Positions 43,708 to 52,761 of a stretch of 64,000 nucleotides of DNA are shown in pieces. Both the position numbers and the translations under genes were made by a program. Every line of letters starts with the position of its first letter. Position 1 is the first letter of the stretch. The stretch is taken from assembly GCA_947486185.1 (NCBI GenBank), contig CANKTH010000009.1:1-64000 (forward strand), in the 5' to 3' direction. The stretch is from Deltaproteobacteria bacterium (lineage in GTDB: Bacteria; Myxococcota_A; UBA796; SXON01). The notes beneath the pieces are model-generated. The model made no database searches. It was given only the letters and a program-made list of their open reading frames with translations, and had not been told where the DNA came from.

Positions 43708-44943
43708 TCAGGCTCCCCCGGCGCTGCGCTGCCCCCTCGCCGCTGGCCCGAGCCTGATCGCGTCGAAGCCAAAACGCGCCCGCACCGCGTCCAACGCCAC
43801 TGCCGCGCGCTGCGGCGTGTACGCCGCTGTAAACGGGAGATGAAGCTGGCGATCCGGCTCCCGCAACTGGGACAGGCCGACACCCAGGAGGCGAAGCCCT
43901 CGCCGGCGCTCCCAGGCACCCGCAAGGAGCGCCCGCGCCGCAGCGAGTACGGCGGCCTCGGTGTCGGTGGTGGGCAAGGTGCGAGACCGCATGTAGGTGT
44001 CGAAGTTGGAGTATCGAAGCTTGACACTTACTGTTCTCGCTGCGCCGCCCCGTTGGCGGAGCCGCCAGGTCACCCGCTCGACCAGCGCCACCAGCTCGGC
44101 GTCCACCCGCAGCGGGTCCCGCAGGTCCCGGCTGAAGGTGCGCTCGTTCGACAGCCCGCCGTCCAGCTCTCCATACGGGTCATGTTCACGAAAAGCCGGG
44201 CGATCCCGCTCGGGTACCCCCAACGCCCCGCCCTCTACGGCGAGCCGTAGCCCCGCCGCCACCCCGAGCAGGTGCGCGGGCACGTCCGCCGCCCGGTACA
44301 GGCTTCCCAAGGTGGGAAACCCAGCGGTCAGCAGCTTCTGCTCCATCACCGGCCCGATTCCAGGAAGCTTTCGTACCGGCAGATCCTCGATGAAGTCGGC
44401 TTCCCTCCCCGCGCCGACGAAGTGTACACCCGCGGGTTTCGCGAGGCCGCTCGCCATCTTCGCGATGGGTCGACTGGTCCCGACGCCTACGCTCGCAGGC
44501 AGGCCGACCTCGGCCTGTATACGATCTCTGAGCACCCAGACGTGGCGGCGGAGCGCCGTCTCGTCGTCCGGGTCCTGACGGCGACGCAACATGCGCTCGC
44601 AGCCCGCAAAGTCGAGGAAGAACTCATCGATCGAGGCGGTACGCACCTCGGGGCAATGACGTTCCACCACCTCGCGCACGGCCGCCGTGTAGCGGCTGTA
44701 GACCCCGTGCTGACCGGGCAAAAACACCGCGTCGGGCGCGAGTCGGCGCGCCTCGGCCGCCGGCATTCCGGAACGAACCCCCAGTTTTCGGACCTCGTAG
44801 CTCGCCGACGTAACGACGCCGCGGCTGTCCGCGGTGGCCCCCACCACGACCGGCAGGCCGACCAGCCGAGGGTCGAGCAGGCGCTCGACCGACACAAAAA
44901 AGGTGTCCAGGTCGAGGCATGCGATGGTGGCGGGGCGTCGCAT
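43708..44943 (-). CDS. dinB: DNA polymerase IV (Y-family)
   Basis: DinB is the error-prone polymerase used to bypass damaged DNA. The 411-residue protein has the first metal site CLDLDTFFVSVE, RxGM-type fingers (GVRSGMPAAEAR), the second acidic motif ASIDEFFLDF, the helix-hairpin-helix KLPGIGPVMEQKL and a little-finger domain. The C-terminus ends RQLHLPF, then about 40 extra residues instead of a standard beta-clamp motif; QLHLPF itself may serve as that motif. An SOS operator lies 16-32 bases before the ATG, so it is likely LexA-controlled. Confidence 0.93.
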   Translation of the reverse strand: MRRPATIACLDLDTFFVSVERLLDPRLVGLPVVVGATADSRGVVTSASYEVRKLGVRSGMPAAEARRLAPDAVFLPGQHGVYSRYTAAVREVVERHCPEVRTASIDEFFLDFAGCERMLRRRQDPDDETALRRHVWVLRDRIQAEVGLPASVGVGTSRPIAKMASGLAKPAGVHFVGAGREADFIEDLPVRKLPGIGPVMEQKLLTAGFPTLGSLYRAADVPAHLLGVAAGLRLAVEGGALGVPERDRPAFREHDPYGELDGGLSNERTFSRDLRDPLRVDAELVALVERVTWRLRQRGGAARTVSVKLRYSNFDTYMRSRTLPTTDTEAAVLAAARALLAGAWERRRGLRLLGVGLSQLREPDRQLHLPFTAAYTPQRAAVALDAVRARFGFDAIRLGPAARGQRSAGGA

Positions 44944-44958
44944 CTGTACAGGCGTTTA

Positions 44959-44975
44959 CTGTATCTGCGTTCAGG
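44959..44975. promoter_or_regulatory. LexA (SOS) operator upstream of dinB
   Basis: CTGTATCTGCGTTCAGG lies in the 32-base gap before dinB. It fits the myxobacterial LexA motif CTRHAMRYBYGTTCAGS at 15 of 17 positions. With the two preceding bases (TA) it also resembles the E. coli SOS box at its ends (TACTGTAT...CAG). The position, 16 bases upstream of the dinB ATG, would let LexA block the promoter. The match was made by eye. Confidence 0.65.
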
Positions 44976-45809
44976 TCACGTGGCGAGACGGGATCGCAAA
45001 AAAGTGGCTGCCTCCTCCGGCCTCACCCCATGGAGCGGCAGGCCGGCGCCCACCTCGACCGCCGAAGGGGGCGATACCCGAGGAATCAACTCGATCCTCA
45101 CCGGCTCACCGTCCTCCACCACCCAGTCCACTGCCGCGCCCCGTAGCGCGTCAGAGGTGCGCTCCGCCCAAAGCGCCGCTTCGGTAAAAAGCTCCGAGAT
45201 ATCGAGCTCTTCGAGGCGCTTCCGCCCCCGCCGCGGCAGCACCCAGAGCTCGAAGGGTTGCCGCGGGGCCCATGCCGCGATGACCACAACGGTCTCGGTC
45301 TCGGCGACCACGCGCTCACGGTCCCTCAGCTCCCCGTCCCGCCACGCCGCGGGTGCGGTGGTCGCAAGGTCGAACGGTAGCGCAAAGAGCTGCCACACCG
45401 GGTGAAGTCCGGGCGCGGCCCGATGGATCATCCGGAAGCTCCGGAGTCGTGTATCGCGACGCAGGTCGTGGACCCGGCTGATCAGCAGCCGGGAAGCATC
45501 GGCGTGGATCGCGGCTTTCGGCCTCGCGGGGTGCTGCTCGGTGAAGAGCAGCTCGTGGGCGCCTACCGCGTCGCGGCGTACCCGGCCGCCCTCCGCCCGA
45601 ACGCGTACGTCGCCCTCGATACCCAGCGCCGGAACCGGGTGGGGCACCGCACGCCACACTCCGACCCGCGCCAGGACGGGACCCCTCCCCGGCTCACAGA
45701 ACCAGCAGGGCGCAGGGACCGTCGGAACCTGCGGCAGCGGGTCAGGCCAGGTTTGATTGAGGAGCACGATCCGCCCCGTCACGGGGCAGGTGCGGAGCTC
45801 ACGGACCAT
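44976..45809 (-). CDS. GalT-like (HIT superfamily) protein lacking the catalytic histidine
   Basis: The product is about 277 residues starting MVRELRTCPVTGRIVLLNQ, like the N-terminus of galactose-1-phosphate uridylyltransferase. CWFCEPG resembles its Cys-x-x-Cys zinc or P-loop region, and HELLFTEQHPARP the middle strand. In GalT the active site is HPHxQ with the second His as the uridylyl-carrying nucleophile. Here it reads H-P-V-W-Q (45390-45404), so that His is replaced by Val. Ordinary GalT catalysis is therefore unlikely. The start at 45809 overlaps the branching-enzyme stop by 11 bases; 45845 is possible. It follows two GH57 genes in one operon. Confidence 0.72.
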   Translation of the reverse strand: MVRELRTCPVTGRIVLLNQTWPDPLPQVPTVPAPCWFCEPGRGPVLARVGVWRAVPHPVPALGIEGDVRVRAEGGRVRRDAVGAHELLFTEQHPARPKAAIHADASRLLISRVHDLRRDTRLRSFRMIHRAAPGLHPVWQLFALPFDLATTAPAAWRDGELRDRERVVAETETVVVIAAWAPRQPFELWVLPRRGRKRLEELDISELFTEAALWAERTSDALRGAAVDWVVEDGEPVRIELIPRVSPPSAVEVGAGLPLHGVRPEEAATFLRSRLAT

Positions 45810-47496
45810 CCCACCACGCAAGGTCGAGATCGGCAAAACACCCATCGTGAAGCTGCACATCTGCCATCGCGTGTCGCCCGAGCTCACTGTCCGCTTCACC
45901 ACGTGCGCGCGACTCGGCGACGGTGCATACGCGGTCGAAACGCGCAAGATGCTCACAGAAGCGGCGATATCCGTAGTCCACCGCCCCCTTCGTCTGGATC
46001 ACGAAGGGCCAGTCGCTCGCCTGAAGCAGAAGTAGCTCCCGCCCAGCGAGCTTCAGCGCGTCCGCGACCGCCGGATCCGTGCGCCAGGGCAAGGTGTGCC
46101 AGAGGCCGACAAACCGGTCTTCCGCGCGGTATTCAGCCGCCCACATCCACTCCAGTTCCGGATTGAGCCACACGCGGAAGTCGCCCCCGGCGCCCCAGCT
46201 CCCCTCCGTCATGGTGACCACCTTGTCGGCCGGATGCGTCGCCAGCGCCTCGCTCGCGGTGCGTGGCACCACGTCAGGGTCGTTTGCCAGCTCCTTGAAG
46301 ACCTCCTTCAAGAATTGTGGACCTTCGAACCACCAATGTCCGAACAGCTCGGCGTCGAAGGGCGCCACGACCATGCCGGTGCGCCCCGACTCGGCTTGGT
46401 AACGTTGGAGGATCGAACGAACAACGGCCGTGAAGTGTCGCGCCTGGGTGGCGAGCGCGGCGGAGACGTCGCCTGGGTAGTACACACTCTTCGCGCCGAG
46501 CTCGACCGAAGGTCCGGTGACGCGCCAGTAGCGGAGGCCGTCGTTGCCGTGTTTCTTGTGGAACTCCAGATAGCGAGGATCGCCCGGATAACCTACCTCC
46601 TTGCTCCACACCTGTTCGCTCACCTCGGGGTGCCGGGCAAGCGCGCTGAGGCGCGCAGGCCCCCCATCGGTCGACACGCCATGCGGCTCCAGCACGCTCC
46701 GCCAACCTCGGGTGCGGTCCCATAGAACCTGGTCCCAACCTACTTTGGTGAAGCCGGCCGGTCCCAGCACGCCCTCCGAGCGCGCCGAGGCGAACAGGTG
46801 GGCGTCAACCACGAAAAACTCCGCCCCTTCTTGGGCAAACAAGGTCTCGACCCCCGCTCGCCAGCGCGAGTCGCCGTGGACCACGGGCGGCGTCCACGGC
46901 CCCGCCGGACGATACGCACACTCGGGCAGCCACACGCCGCGTGGCCGAAAGCCGAGCACCCGTTCGCTGGTGGCCATCCCGGCGCGCACCTGGGCACGTG
47001 CATTACGGTCATGCAGGATCAACGGCATGAAGCCATGGGTGGCGTTCGATGACAGGAGCTCAATGTGGCCGGCTTGAGCCAAGGTGGCGAAGGCTCGGGG
47101 CAGGTCGCGGTTGAGACGCTCAAAGTCCAGGCGTAAGGCACGGAAGTGTTCCTCCCACCGGGTCGCCAGCCACGCGAGGTGCAGCTCTTCTCGGCCGACG
47201 AACTCAGCCTGGTCGGCTCGTGCGCGCGTTTCACGCTCCTCCAGCCAGCGCGGAAAACCCCGAACGAAAGCGTCGCTTCGGAGTTGCTCCAACAGAACCG
47301 GTGTCAGTCCCAGAGTCAGCGGGGCGCGGATGCCCTCGGCGACGCAGGCCGTGACCACGCGCCAGAGCGGCAGGTAGGTCTCAGCCGCGGCCTCGTGGAG
47401 CCAGAACTCCCCGTGGGGCCACCAACCGTGGTTGACCACCCAGGGAAGATGCCCATGAAGCACGATACATAAGGAGCCTTGCCCTCGGCTGGCCAT
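45799..47496 (-). CDS. GH57 1,4-alpha-glucan branching enzyme
   Basis: This 565-residue enzyme cuts and rejoins alpha-1,4-glucan to make alpha-1,6 branches in glycogen-like polymers. All GH57 motifs are present: VLHGHLPWV (motif 1), GVWLPECAYRP with the nucleophile Glu 192, and APFDAELFGHWWFEG with the acid/base Asp 381. The long insertion and C-terminal helical domain (EWMWAAEYRAEDRF) are those of the TK1436-like branching-enzyme subfamily. The start lies three bases after the stop of the GH57-like pseudoenzyme gene. Confidence 0.9.
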   Translation of the reverse strand: MASRGQGSLCIVLHGHLPWVVNHGWWPHGEFWLHEAAAETYLPLWRVVTACVAEGIRAPLTLGLTPVLLEQLRSDAFVRGFPRWLEERETRARADQAEFVGREELHLAWLATRWEEHFRALRLDFERLNRDLPRAFATLAQAGHIELLSSNATHGFMPLILHDRNARAQVRAGMATSERVLGFRPRGVWLPECAYRPAGPWTPPVVHGDSRWRAGVETLFAQEGAEFFVVDAHLFASARSEGVLGPAGFTKVGWDQVLWDRTRGWRSVLEPHGVSTDGGPARLSALARHPEVSEQVWSKEVGYPGDPRYLEFHKKHGNDGLRYWRVTGPSVELGAKSVYYPGDVSAALATQARHFTAVVRSILQRYQAESGRTGMVVAPFDAELFGHWWFEGPQFLKEVFKELANDPDVVPRTASEALATHPADKVVTMTEGSWGAGGDFRVWLNPELEWMWAAEYRAEDRFVGLWHTLPWRTDPAVADALKLAGRELLLLQASDWPFVIQTKGAVDYGYRRFCEHLARFDRVCTVAESRARGEADSELGRHAMADVQLHDGCFADLDLAWWDGP

Positions 47497-47499
47497 CGC

Positions 47500-49716
47500 T
47501 CAGCACTCCACGGAGAGACTGAGTTCAAAACGCCGCCGTTCCATGCTCCAGAGCTCGATCGGCCACCAGACCATGAGGCAAACACCCTGATAAATCGGAC
47601 ATAGTCCGCGTGGGGAGCGGCTGATCGTCTCGACGGGGAAATGCCAGACCCGCGCGGGCGTCGCGAGCGCCAGGGTCACCCGAAGTCCGCGTGTTTCGTC
47701 CACATAGCTGATGCGGCTCACCTCAGAAGCTTCGCCCGGCGCCCCAAGGCCGAATCGTTGGCCGTCGGCGGTCTCGAGCCAGGTCTCGTCGCTGGTCATC
47801 GAGTCGACGTTGAGTGTGAGCTCTACACAGAACCGACTCCGCACCGGCTCGTGGTATCGATTTCCAACGTCATACGTCACTTCTACCGCCGGCGTGTCAC
47901 GTCGGAGCGCAAAACGTTTCACGACGCGGAGCAGGCGTACCGCTGCGCCCTCGTCGACGTTGCCATCCCGCGCCAGGGTCACGCTGGCGGCCTGGCCGTC
48001 CTGCTCCACGTGCAGCACCTGGTAATCCGCCCCGACAAAGTCGCCCATTTCGGCCAAGCTGCCGTTGACCGCGCTGGCGAGCGAGGCCTCGGCGCCGAGG
48101 AAACGGTCGAGGAAGGCACTACGGAGCTGACGGTCGTAGAACAGCCGCCGCGAGAGGCCGGGCTCCGCCGTCCGCAGCAGGGGGCTGTCAGGCGGTTCAG
48201 GAACTTCAACACCGGGTTCAGTGAGCTCGTCGGTGACTTCGGGCTCCTCACCGGCGGGAGGCAGCGCGTCCATCCGGCGGAGCGCCTCGTGCTCAGGCTC
48301 GGGCCGCCTCGCGCGGGTGTTGAGGATGTTGCCCGGCAGGGACCAGACGTCGAGCTCCACGAGGCTGCCCCCCGACGAAGGCGCGACGATGCCGCACAGG
48401 TGGGGGGTGCGAACGATCAGCTCGTTACGACCGTCACAGTCGTAATCCAGCTGCTCGAGGCGCATCCAGCCCGCCTCGCCGAGGGCGTTGAGCACGCTGT
48501 ACTCGGCGCGGACCAGGTTGGACCACGCGATATGGCGGATGCCCCCGTCCTGGGCGCCGATGTCGGTACCGAGAACATAGGCGGCGCCGTTCTGCCCGCG
48601 GTAGAGCGCGCGGGTGGCGTCTTCAAGCGCCTCTTCGAGATCACGTACGTCCTGGCCAGAGCGTGTGCCGTCGCGCACGGCGTTCCGCAGGCGCAGAACC
48701 TCCAGGGAGACGCGCAACATTCGTTTGTGAAGCCGGTTGACCTCGGGCCACCGGGCGAGCAGCTGCTCCCACCCCACCCCACGTAAGAACGGCGCCGCCT
48801 CGCGCAGGATCGGGTCTTCGCCTTGACGTACCCGCGACAGGAGCTCGGCGAACTCCGCACCGCCGGCGCCGCCTAACGCCGCGATCGCGACGGGAAGGGC
48901 CACCGACGCGGGAGGATAGGCCCGATCCGTCGCTTTCATGCGGTCGAGCACCGTGCCGAAGCTCACCAGCTTGACGCGGTGCGCCTGATCGTCGAGCGCG
49001 CTGAAAAAGCGACGCACCCAGGCGCGCGGGCCCGTGAAACATCGGGTCGCCGAGCTGTCGATCGCCGCACCCAGCGCCTCGGCCGGCACGGCGATGGTGA
49101 CACACCGGTAGCCCTGGCTGCCCCGCGCTACGACCGCGTCGATGATTCGTTTAGGGGAAGCATCGGGGATCATCCGGGCAAGATTGGCGTCAACCGGGAA
49201 AAGAGCCAGGGGCGCCCCTTCCCGCTCGGTCAGGTAGTAGCCGTCGGGGGGAACGCCAGGATAGAACTGAAACTCCTCCAGAACCGTGTACTGGAAGCCC
49301 AGGCGGCCGAGGATACGCGCCGCCGACGGATCCCACGCGTGTTGTGGGAGCCAGGCGCCGCGGATTCGCGGATCCCCGTGGTCCTTCCACCATCGTTTCA
49401 TCAGCTGTACCTGACCGACCACGTCTCTCTCAGGGAGGGCCGGCAGGATCCCGCTCCCGTGAAGTCCGCCTACAACCTCCACCTGTCCGGAACGGACCAG
49501 CGCGAGCATCTGGTCGAGGTGGGAGCCCCCGTGGTTCTCCAACCACTCGAGCATCGGGCCGCTCCAATGCATCGACACCTTGATCGCCGTATGTTCGGCG
49601 AGGAGCTCGAGCAGCGGCAGGTAGGCGCGCTCAAAGGCGCGACGCACCTCACCGCCGCTCGTTCCGGGCGGCTGGGTGTGGTGGAAACAAAGGACAAGGC
49701 CGATGGATTGCACCAC
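47500..49716 (-). CDS. GH57-like protein (4-alpha-glucanotransferase type) without catalytic residues
   Basis: The 738-residue protein has the layout of the archaeal/bacterial GH57 amylase or 4-alpha-glucanotransferase: barrel (about 1-260), a helical domain, and a large beta domain (about 385-738; DUF1926-like). Motif 1 is CFHHTQPPG. At motif 3, where the family has GxWLxERxWxP with the nucleophile Glu, it has GAWLPQHAWDP, so Glu is Gln 125. At motif 4, where the DDGEKFG acid/base Asp lies, it has VPAEALG (210-216). Both catalytic residues appear lost while the fold is kept. GTG 49716 or 49713 is the start. It heads the operon with the branching enzyme. Confidence 0.82.
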   Translation of the reverse strand: MVQSIGLVLCFHHTQPPGTSGGEVRRAFERAYLPLLELLAEHTAIKVSMHWSGPMLEWLENHGGSHLDQMLALVRSGQVEVVGGLHGSGILPALPERDVVGQVQLMKRWWKDHGDPRIRGAWLPQHAWDPSAARILGRLGFQYTVLEEFQFYPGVPPDGYYLTEREGAPLALFPVDANLARMIPDASPKRIIDAVVARGSQGYRCVTIAVPAEALGAAIDSSATRCFTGPRAWVRRFFSALDDQAHRVKLVSFGTVLDRMKATDRAYPPASVALPVAIAALGGAGGAEFAELLSRVRQGEDPILREAAPFLRGVGWEQLLARWPEVNRLHKRMLRVSLEVLRLRNAVRDGTRSGQDVRDLEEALEDATRALYRGQNGAAYVLGTDIGAQDGGIRHIAWSNLVRAEYSVLNALGEAGWMRLEQLDYDCDGRNELIVRTPHLCGIVAPSSGGSLVELDVWSLPGNILNTRARRPEPEHEALRRMDALPPAGEEPEVTDELTEPGVEVPEPPDSPLLRTAEPGLSRRLFYDRQLRSAFLDRFLGAEASLASAVNGSLAEMGDFVGADYQVLHVEQDGQAASVTLARDGNVDEGAAVRLLRVVKRFALRRDTPAVEVTYDVGNRYHEPVRSRFCVELTLNVDSMTSDETWLETADGQRFGLGAPGEASEVSRISYVDETRGLRVTLALATPARVWHFPVETISRSPRGLCPIYQGVCLMVWWPIELWSMERRRFELSLSVEC

Positions 49717-49725
49717 GGATGCCTA

Positions 49726-50217
49726 TCACGCCGGCGCCAGCGGGTCCTCCGACCCAGCGGATGGCCCGCCGGACCGTCGCTGTTCGGCTTCTTTCAGCTT
49801 GATATGGCCATAATAGGAGCTCCCCCCGAGCAGGCCGCAGAACAGGACGCCCATGACGAGCCCGGCGATCGCCGAGTTGAGCTCGGTGTCCGGGATCAAC
49901 GGCTCCTCGGACATCGCCGAGTTCACCAGCCCAAACACCGAAAACACGATACCGATGAGCTGGAACGCGCCGAGCGCGTAGCCTGCCACCACCGTCCAGA
50001 GCCGCGGTCGCACAAAATTGAGCGCTATCACTACGAACTGGAACCCGATCCAGACCACGGTCACGACGGCCGCCACCAGCGCCACGAGCATCATCACCAG
50101 CACCATGGTGGCGAGTGCTTCCCCGAAAGCGTCGATCGCCTCCGGGTTACACGCGGCGAGCGGCAGCACGAGCGTGAGCACGCTCACTCGAAGCGAGCGA
50201 TACGTCTCCGATATCAT
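49726..50217 (-). CDS. membrane lipoprotein with three transmembrane segments
   Basis: The product is 163 residues. ATG 50217 has GGAGG four to five bases upstream, which fixes the start; the frame is open 36 codons further. The signal VLTLVLPLAAC has a lipobox. Three hydrophobic segments follow (about 30-60, 68-90 and 108-128), then a charged C-terminus (KLKEAEQRRSGG). A lipoprotein with several membrane helices is unusual, so the Cys may be incidental. No family was recognised. Nine bases separate it from the GH57-like gene. Confidence 0.62.
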   Translation of the reverse strand: MISETYRSLRVSVLTLVLPLAACNPEAIDAFGEALATMVLVMMLVALVAAVVTVVWIGFQFVVIALNFVRPRLWTVVAGYALGAFQLIGIVFSVFGLVNSAMSEEPLIPDTELNSAIAGLVMGVLFCGLLGGSSYYGHIKLKEAEQRRSGGPSAGSEDPLAPA

Positions 50218-50267
50218 GAGCCTCCAACCACGGTGATGGTGACACATTGGCGGCGCCACAGGGGGAT

Positions 50268-51287
50268 TCAGGACGGCACCAGCACGGTCAAGAACCGCGG
50301 TGCGGGGTTGCTGCACAAGGTGCACCTGAGGGCGAGCAGCCAGGGGCCTTCGGCCGCGAAACCGGGGAAGGGCCCGGCGCTGTTGCCCAGGCTCGCCAGG
50401 TCGGCGGTGGTGCCGCCCGTGAGCTGTGTCGTCCAGAGCTCCTCCGCGTCAAGCTCGAGGTCGAGAAAGCCCTCCTCGATCTCGCGGATCGTGCGTCCCG
50501 GATAGCGCGCGACCATGAGCTGGTTGATCCGGGTGGCCTCGATCGGATGGGTACGACCATCCAGGGTCAACCCGGTCCAATCGACCAGCCAGGGCCCATC
50601 GACCAGCGCAGCCGCGGGGGTGAGCGCCTCGAGATCCGCCTCAAACGAGAGGATCCCGCATCCTGAACCGAGCTCGACCTCCGTCGCGCTCGCTTCCGCC
50701 GTCGGGGTGAACAGGGCGAGCAGGCGGGCGCCCACGCCGAGCGTGTCGCCGGAGGTGACCAGCAGCAACCAGGAGCCGGTGTCGAGCTGGTGCAGCGTCT
50801 CGATGTCGGTGTCGGTCCCGAAAAACGTGAAGCTTGAAAGCCAGGCTTCGGTCTCGTCACCCGGCGCGTAGGACACGTAGCCGCCCATGTCGGCCTGTTG
50901 GAGCGAATCGTTCGAGAGCCCGTACTCTACGCCGGCTTCGTCCAGGTTGGGTAGCGCGAGCACCGCGAGGTTGTCGATGTCATCCACCGGCGAGAGCGCG
51001 TGACACTGCAGATCGTCCGTCGCCGTGGACCAATCGAAGCGGATGTCAACGCCCGGGACCGTGGGATAGAAGGGCACGTCGAGGTCGCCGACGTAGCTGA
51101 AGTTATGGAGGTTCGTGAGGAGGATCAGGCCGCTGGGGTCGGGCTTGGGCAGCGTCGTCTCGACCCCAGGGGCCGGGACTGGTTCACGACAAGCGACGGT
51201 GAGGCCGAGGACCACGCCGCGCCACAAGCTAGCCCGGTGGGCTCGGCGGGCGGGCCGCGAGACTGCCAGCGAGTCAGGGTTGGCCAT
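50268..51287 (-). CDS. lipoprotein of unknown function next to an ASST-like gene
   Basis: About 339 residues beginning MANPDSLAVSRPARRAHR, then SLWRGVVLGLTVAC (lipobox TVAC). The body (after a PxPGVETTLP linker) is beta-rich: LHNFSYVGDLDVPFYPTVPG, later SWLLLVTSGDTLGVGARLLALF. The pair C-T-L-C near the C-terminus may be a disulfide or metal site. No family was recognised. Its start overlaps the stop of the arylsulfotransferase-like gene by 14 bases, so the two are cotranscribed and may form a complex or share a substrate. Confidence 0.62.
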   Translation of the reverse strand: MANPDSLAVSRPARRAHRASLWRGVVLGLTVACREPVPAPGVETTLPKPDPSGLILLTNLHNFSYVGDLDVPFYPTVPGVDIRFDWSTATDDLQCHALSPVDDIDNLAVLALPNLDEAGVEYGLSNDSLQQADMGGYVSYAPGDETEAWLSSFTFFGTDTDIETLHQLDTGSWLLLVTSGDTLGVGARLLALFTPTAEASATEVELGSGCGILSFEADLEALTPAAALVDGPWLVDWTGLTLDGRTHPIEATRINQLMVARYPGRTIREIEEGFLDLELDAEELWTTQLTGGTTADLASLGNSAGPFPGFAAEGPWLLALRCTLCSNPAPRFLTVLVPS

Positions 51288-52674
51288 ACAGGCTCTCCAC
51301 GCGCTGTACAAACGTGATCGCGAAGCCGATGCTGGTGTTGAACTGCCACACCAGGTCTCCGGCGGCGTTGAGGTTCTGGATCTCGCCGGCGCTCGACCAC
51401 ACGGCCTGGGTACCGCCGTCAGCGAAGCGCTCCACATCTCCCTTGGCGAAGACGTACAGATCGGGATCATGCCGGTAAGACCACAAGAGCTCGACGGTCA
51501 TCGCGTCCTCGTCCAGCGCCATCTCCAGCACCTGAGACCAGCCACGTGTGGTCGGGCCATTGTCGAAGATCAGCACCTTGCCGGGTAACATCTGGAACTG
51601 ATGCGCCAGCTCGACCTGTGGCGTCCCCGCCAGGGCCTCAAAGCTGTTGGGTAAGCCGTTGAGGTGCCAGACCGAGTTGCCGGTGGCGCGGTCGATCTTC
51701 ACGATGGTGCCCAGGTTCTTGAGGGAGACGTAGTAGGCGTCTTCGACCGGGTCGTAGTCGAGGGCGTTGGCGTGCGTGAAGTTGGTGCCCATCGGGGCGG
51801 TGTCGAGGAACTCCAAAAGCACCGGATCTTCATAGGCGTTCCACACCTCGACGGTGTCCCCTCCCCCAGCCGGCATCTCGAGGATCCGGTCAAAGACGTT
51901 GCCCGCGGTCTCGCTGACGACGATGCCTGCCCAGGTACCGTCGGGAAGCTCGATAAAATCATGGTCTATATATGGAAAAGGCACATCCACGTGCGCGCCC
52001 GTGTACAGGTCGACCTGTCGGATCACGCCGACGGAGAGGTTGTCCTGGGGGCCCGCCAGGCAATACAACATCCTGGTGCCGTCCGCAGACAGTAGGGCGC
52101 GCATCAGGTTGAAACCTGGCTCCAACATATCGTACCAGACGAACCGACCCTGATCGTCGACGATCGTTACCGCGAAGCTACTGCCTTGTAGCGGCAATAC
52201 CTGGTAGCCTCCCACCCAGGACTCGACCGCGCCCGTGGTGCTCGTGACGGGGAGCTCGGGGGGCAACGCGCCGGTGGTATAGCTCTGTCGCGCGCTCACC
52301 ACCTCGGGATCGCCGACGGTGACCACCTCGAGCTCCACGAGGGTGGCGGGCGGCACTCCCAAGAGCAACACCGAGTGTTCGGTGCCGGGGGTGGTGGTGT
52401 TGGTCGCCAGATTCAGGCTGCCGTTTTCGCCGAAACGTACGTAGCCGCTCGTTGCTGCCCGTGTGGTCCACGACACCCGCGCGACCGTACGGACCTCGTC
52501 GGACAGCTCCACGACGATGTTCTCCGGCGCGGTCTCCCCAAGCTCGCCGACCGGGGCGCTGTCGTCGTTGCCGGTGGTGGCGGTCGGAGTGGTGGTCCCT
52601 TTGGGGGGTGCCGAATCGGGCTCGCACGCGACCGGCAGGAAGAGCAGGGCAAACCAGAGTCGGGGACGAAGCAT
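51274..52674 (-). CDS. arylsulfotransferase-like lipoprotein (ASST type), copy 2
   Basis: The product is 466 residues from ATG 52674 (MLRPRLWFALLFLPVAC, clear lipobox). A Thr-rich linker leads to an Fn3-like domain (VARVSWTTRAATSGYVRFG) and then a propeller with IDHDFIELPDGTW, THANALDYDPVEDAYYVSL, TIVKIDRATGNSVWHLNG and AHQFQMLPGKVLIFDNG. The domain order matches the copy at 17559-18926, and shared phrases (KIDRATG, W-x-L-x-G) show common descent. The frame is open 26 codons further upstream. Catalytic competence cannot be settled by eye. Confidence 0.75.
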   Translation of the reverse strand: MLRPRLWFALLFLPVACEPDSAPPKGTTTPTATTGNDDSAPVGELGETAPENIVVELSDEVRTVARVSWTTRAATSGYVRFGENGSLNLATNTTTPGTEHSVLLLGVPPATLVELEVVTVGDPEVVSARQSYTTGALPPELPVTSTTGAVESWVGGYQVLPLQGSSFAVTIVDDQGRFVWYDMLEPGFNLMRALLSADGTRMLYCLAGPQDNLSVGVIRQVDLYTGAHVDVPFPYIDHDFIELPDGTWAGIVVSETAGNVFDRILEMPAGGGDTVEVWNAYEDPVLLEFLDTAPMGTNFTHANALDYDPVEDAYYVSLKNLGTIVKIDRATGNSVWHLNGLPNSFEALAGTPQVELAHQFQMLPGKVLIFDNGPTTRGWSQVLEMALDEDAMTVELLWSYRHDPDLYVFAKGDVERFADGGTQAVWSSAGEIQNLNAAGDLVWQFNTSIGFAITFVQRVESLYGQP

Positions 52675-52761
52675 CGTGAACGCCGCGGATTGGCGGCCAG
52701 CATAGCCGCGTGCTCCCGCAGGCGGCCACCACCCCGCCAGCAGATCACCCACGAGCGGGGC

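Noticed and set aside
43150..44250. Plus-strand frame of 366 codons
   Set aside because: Antisense to dinB and the pilin-like gene; no motif of its own.
49726..50325. Extended N-terminus (36 extra codons) of the membrane lipoprotein
   Set aside because: A GGAGG site and lipoprotein signal place the start at 50217.
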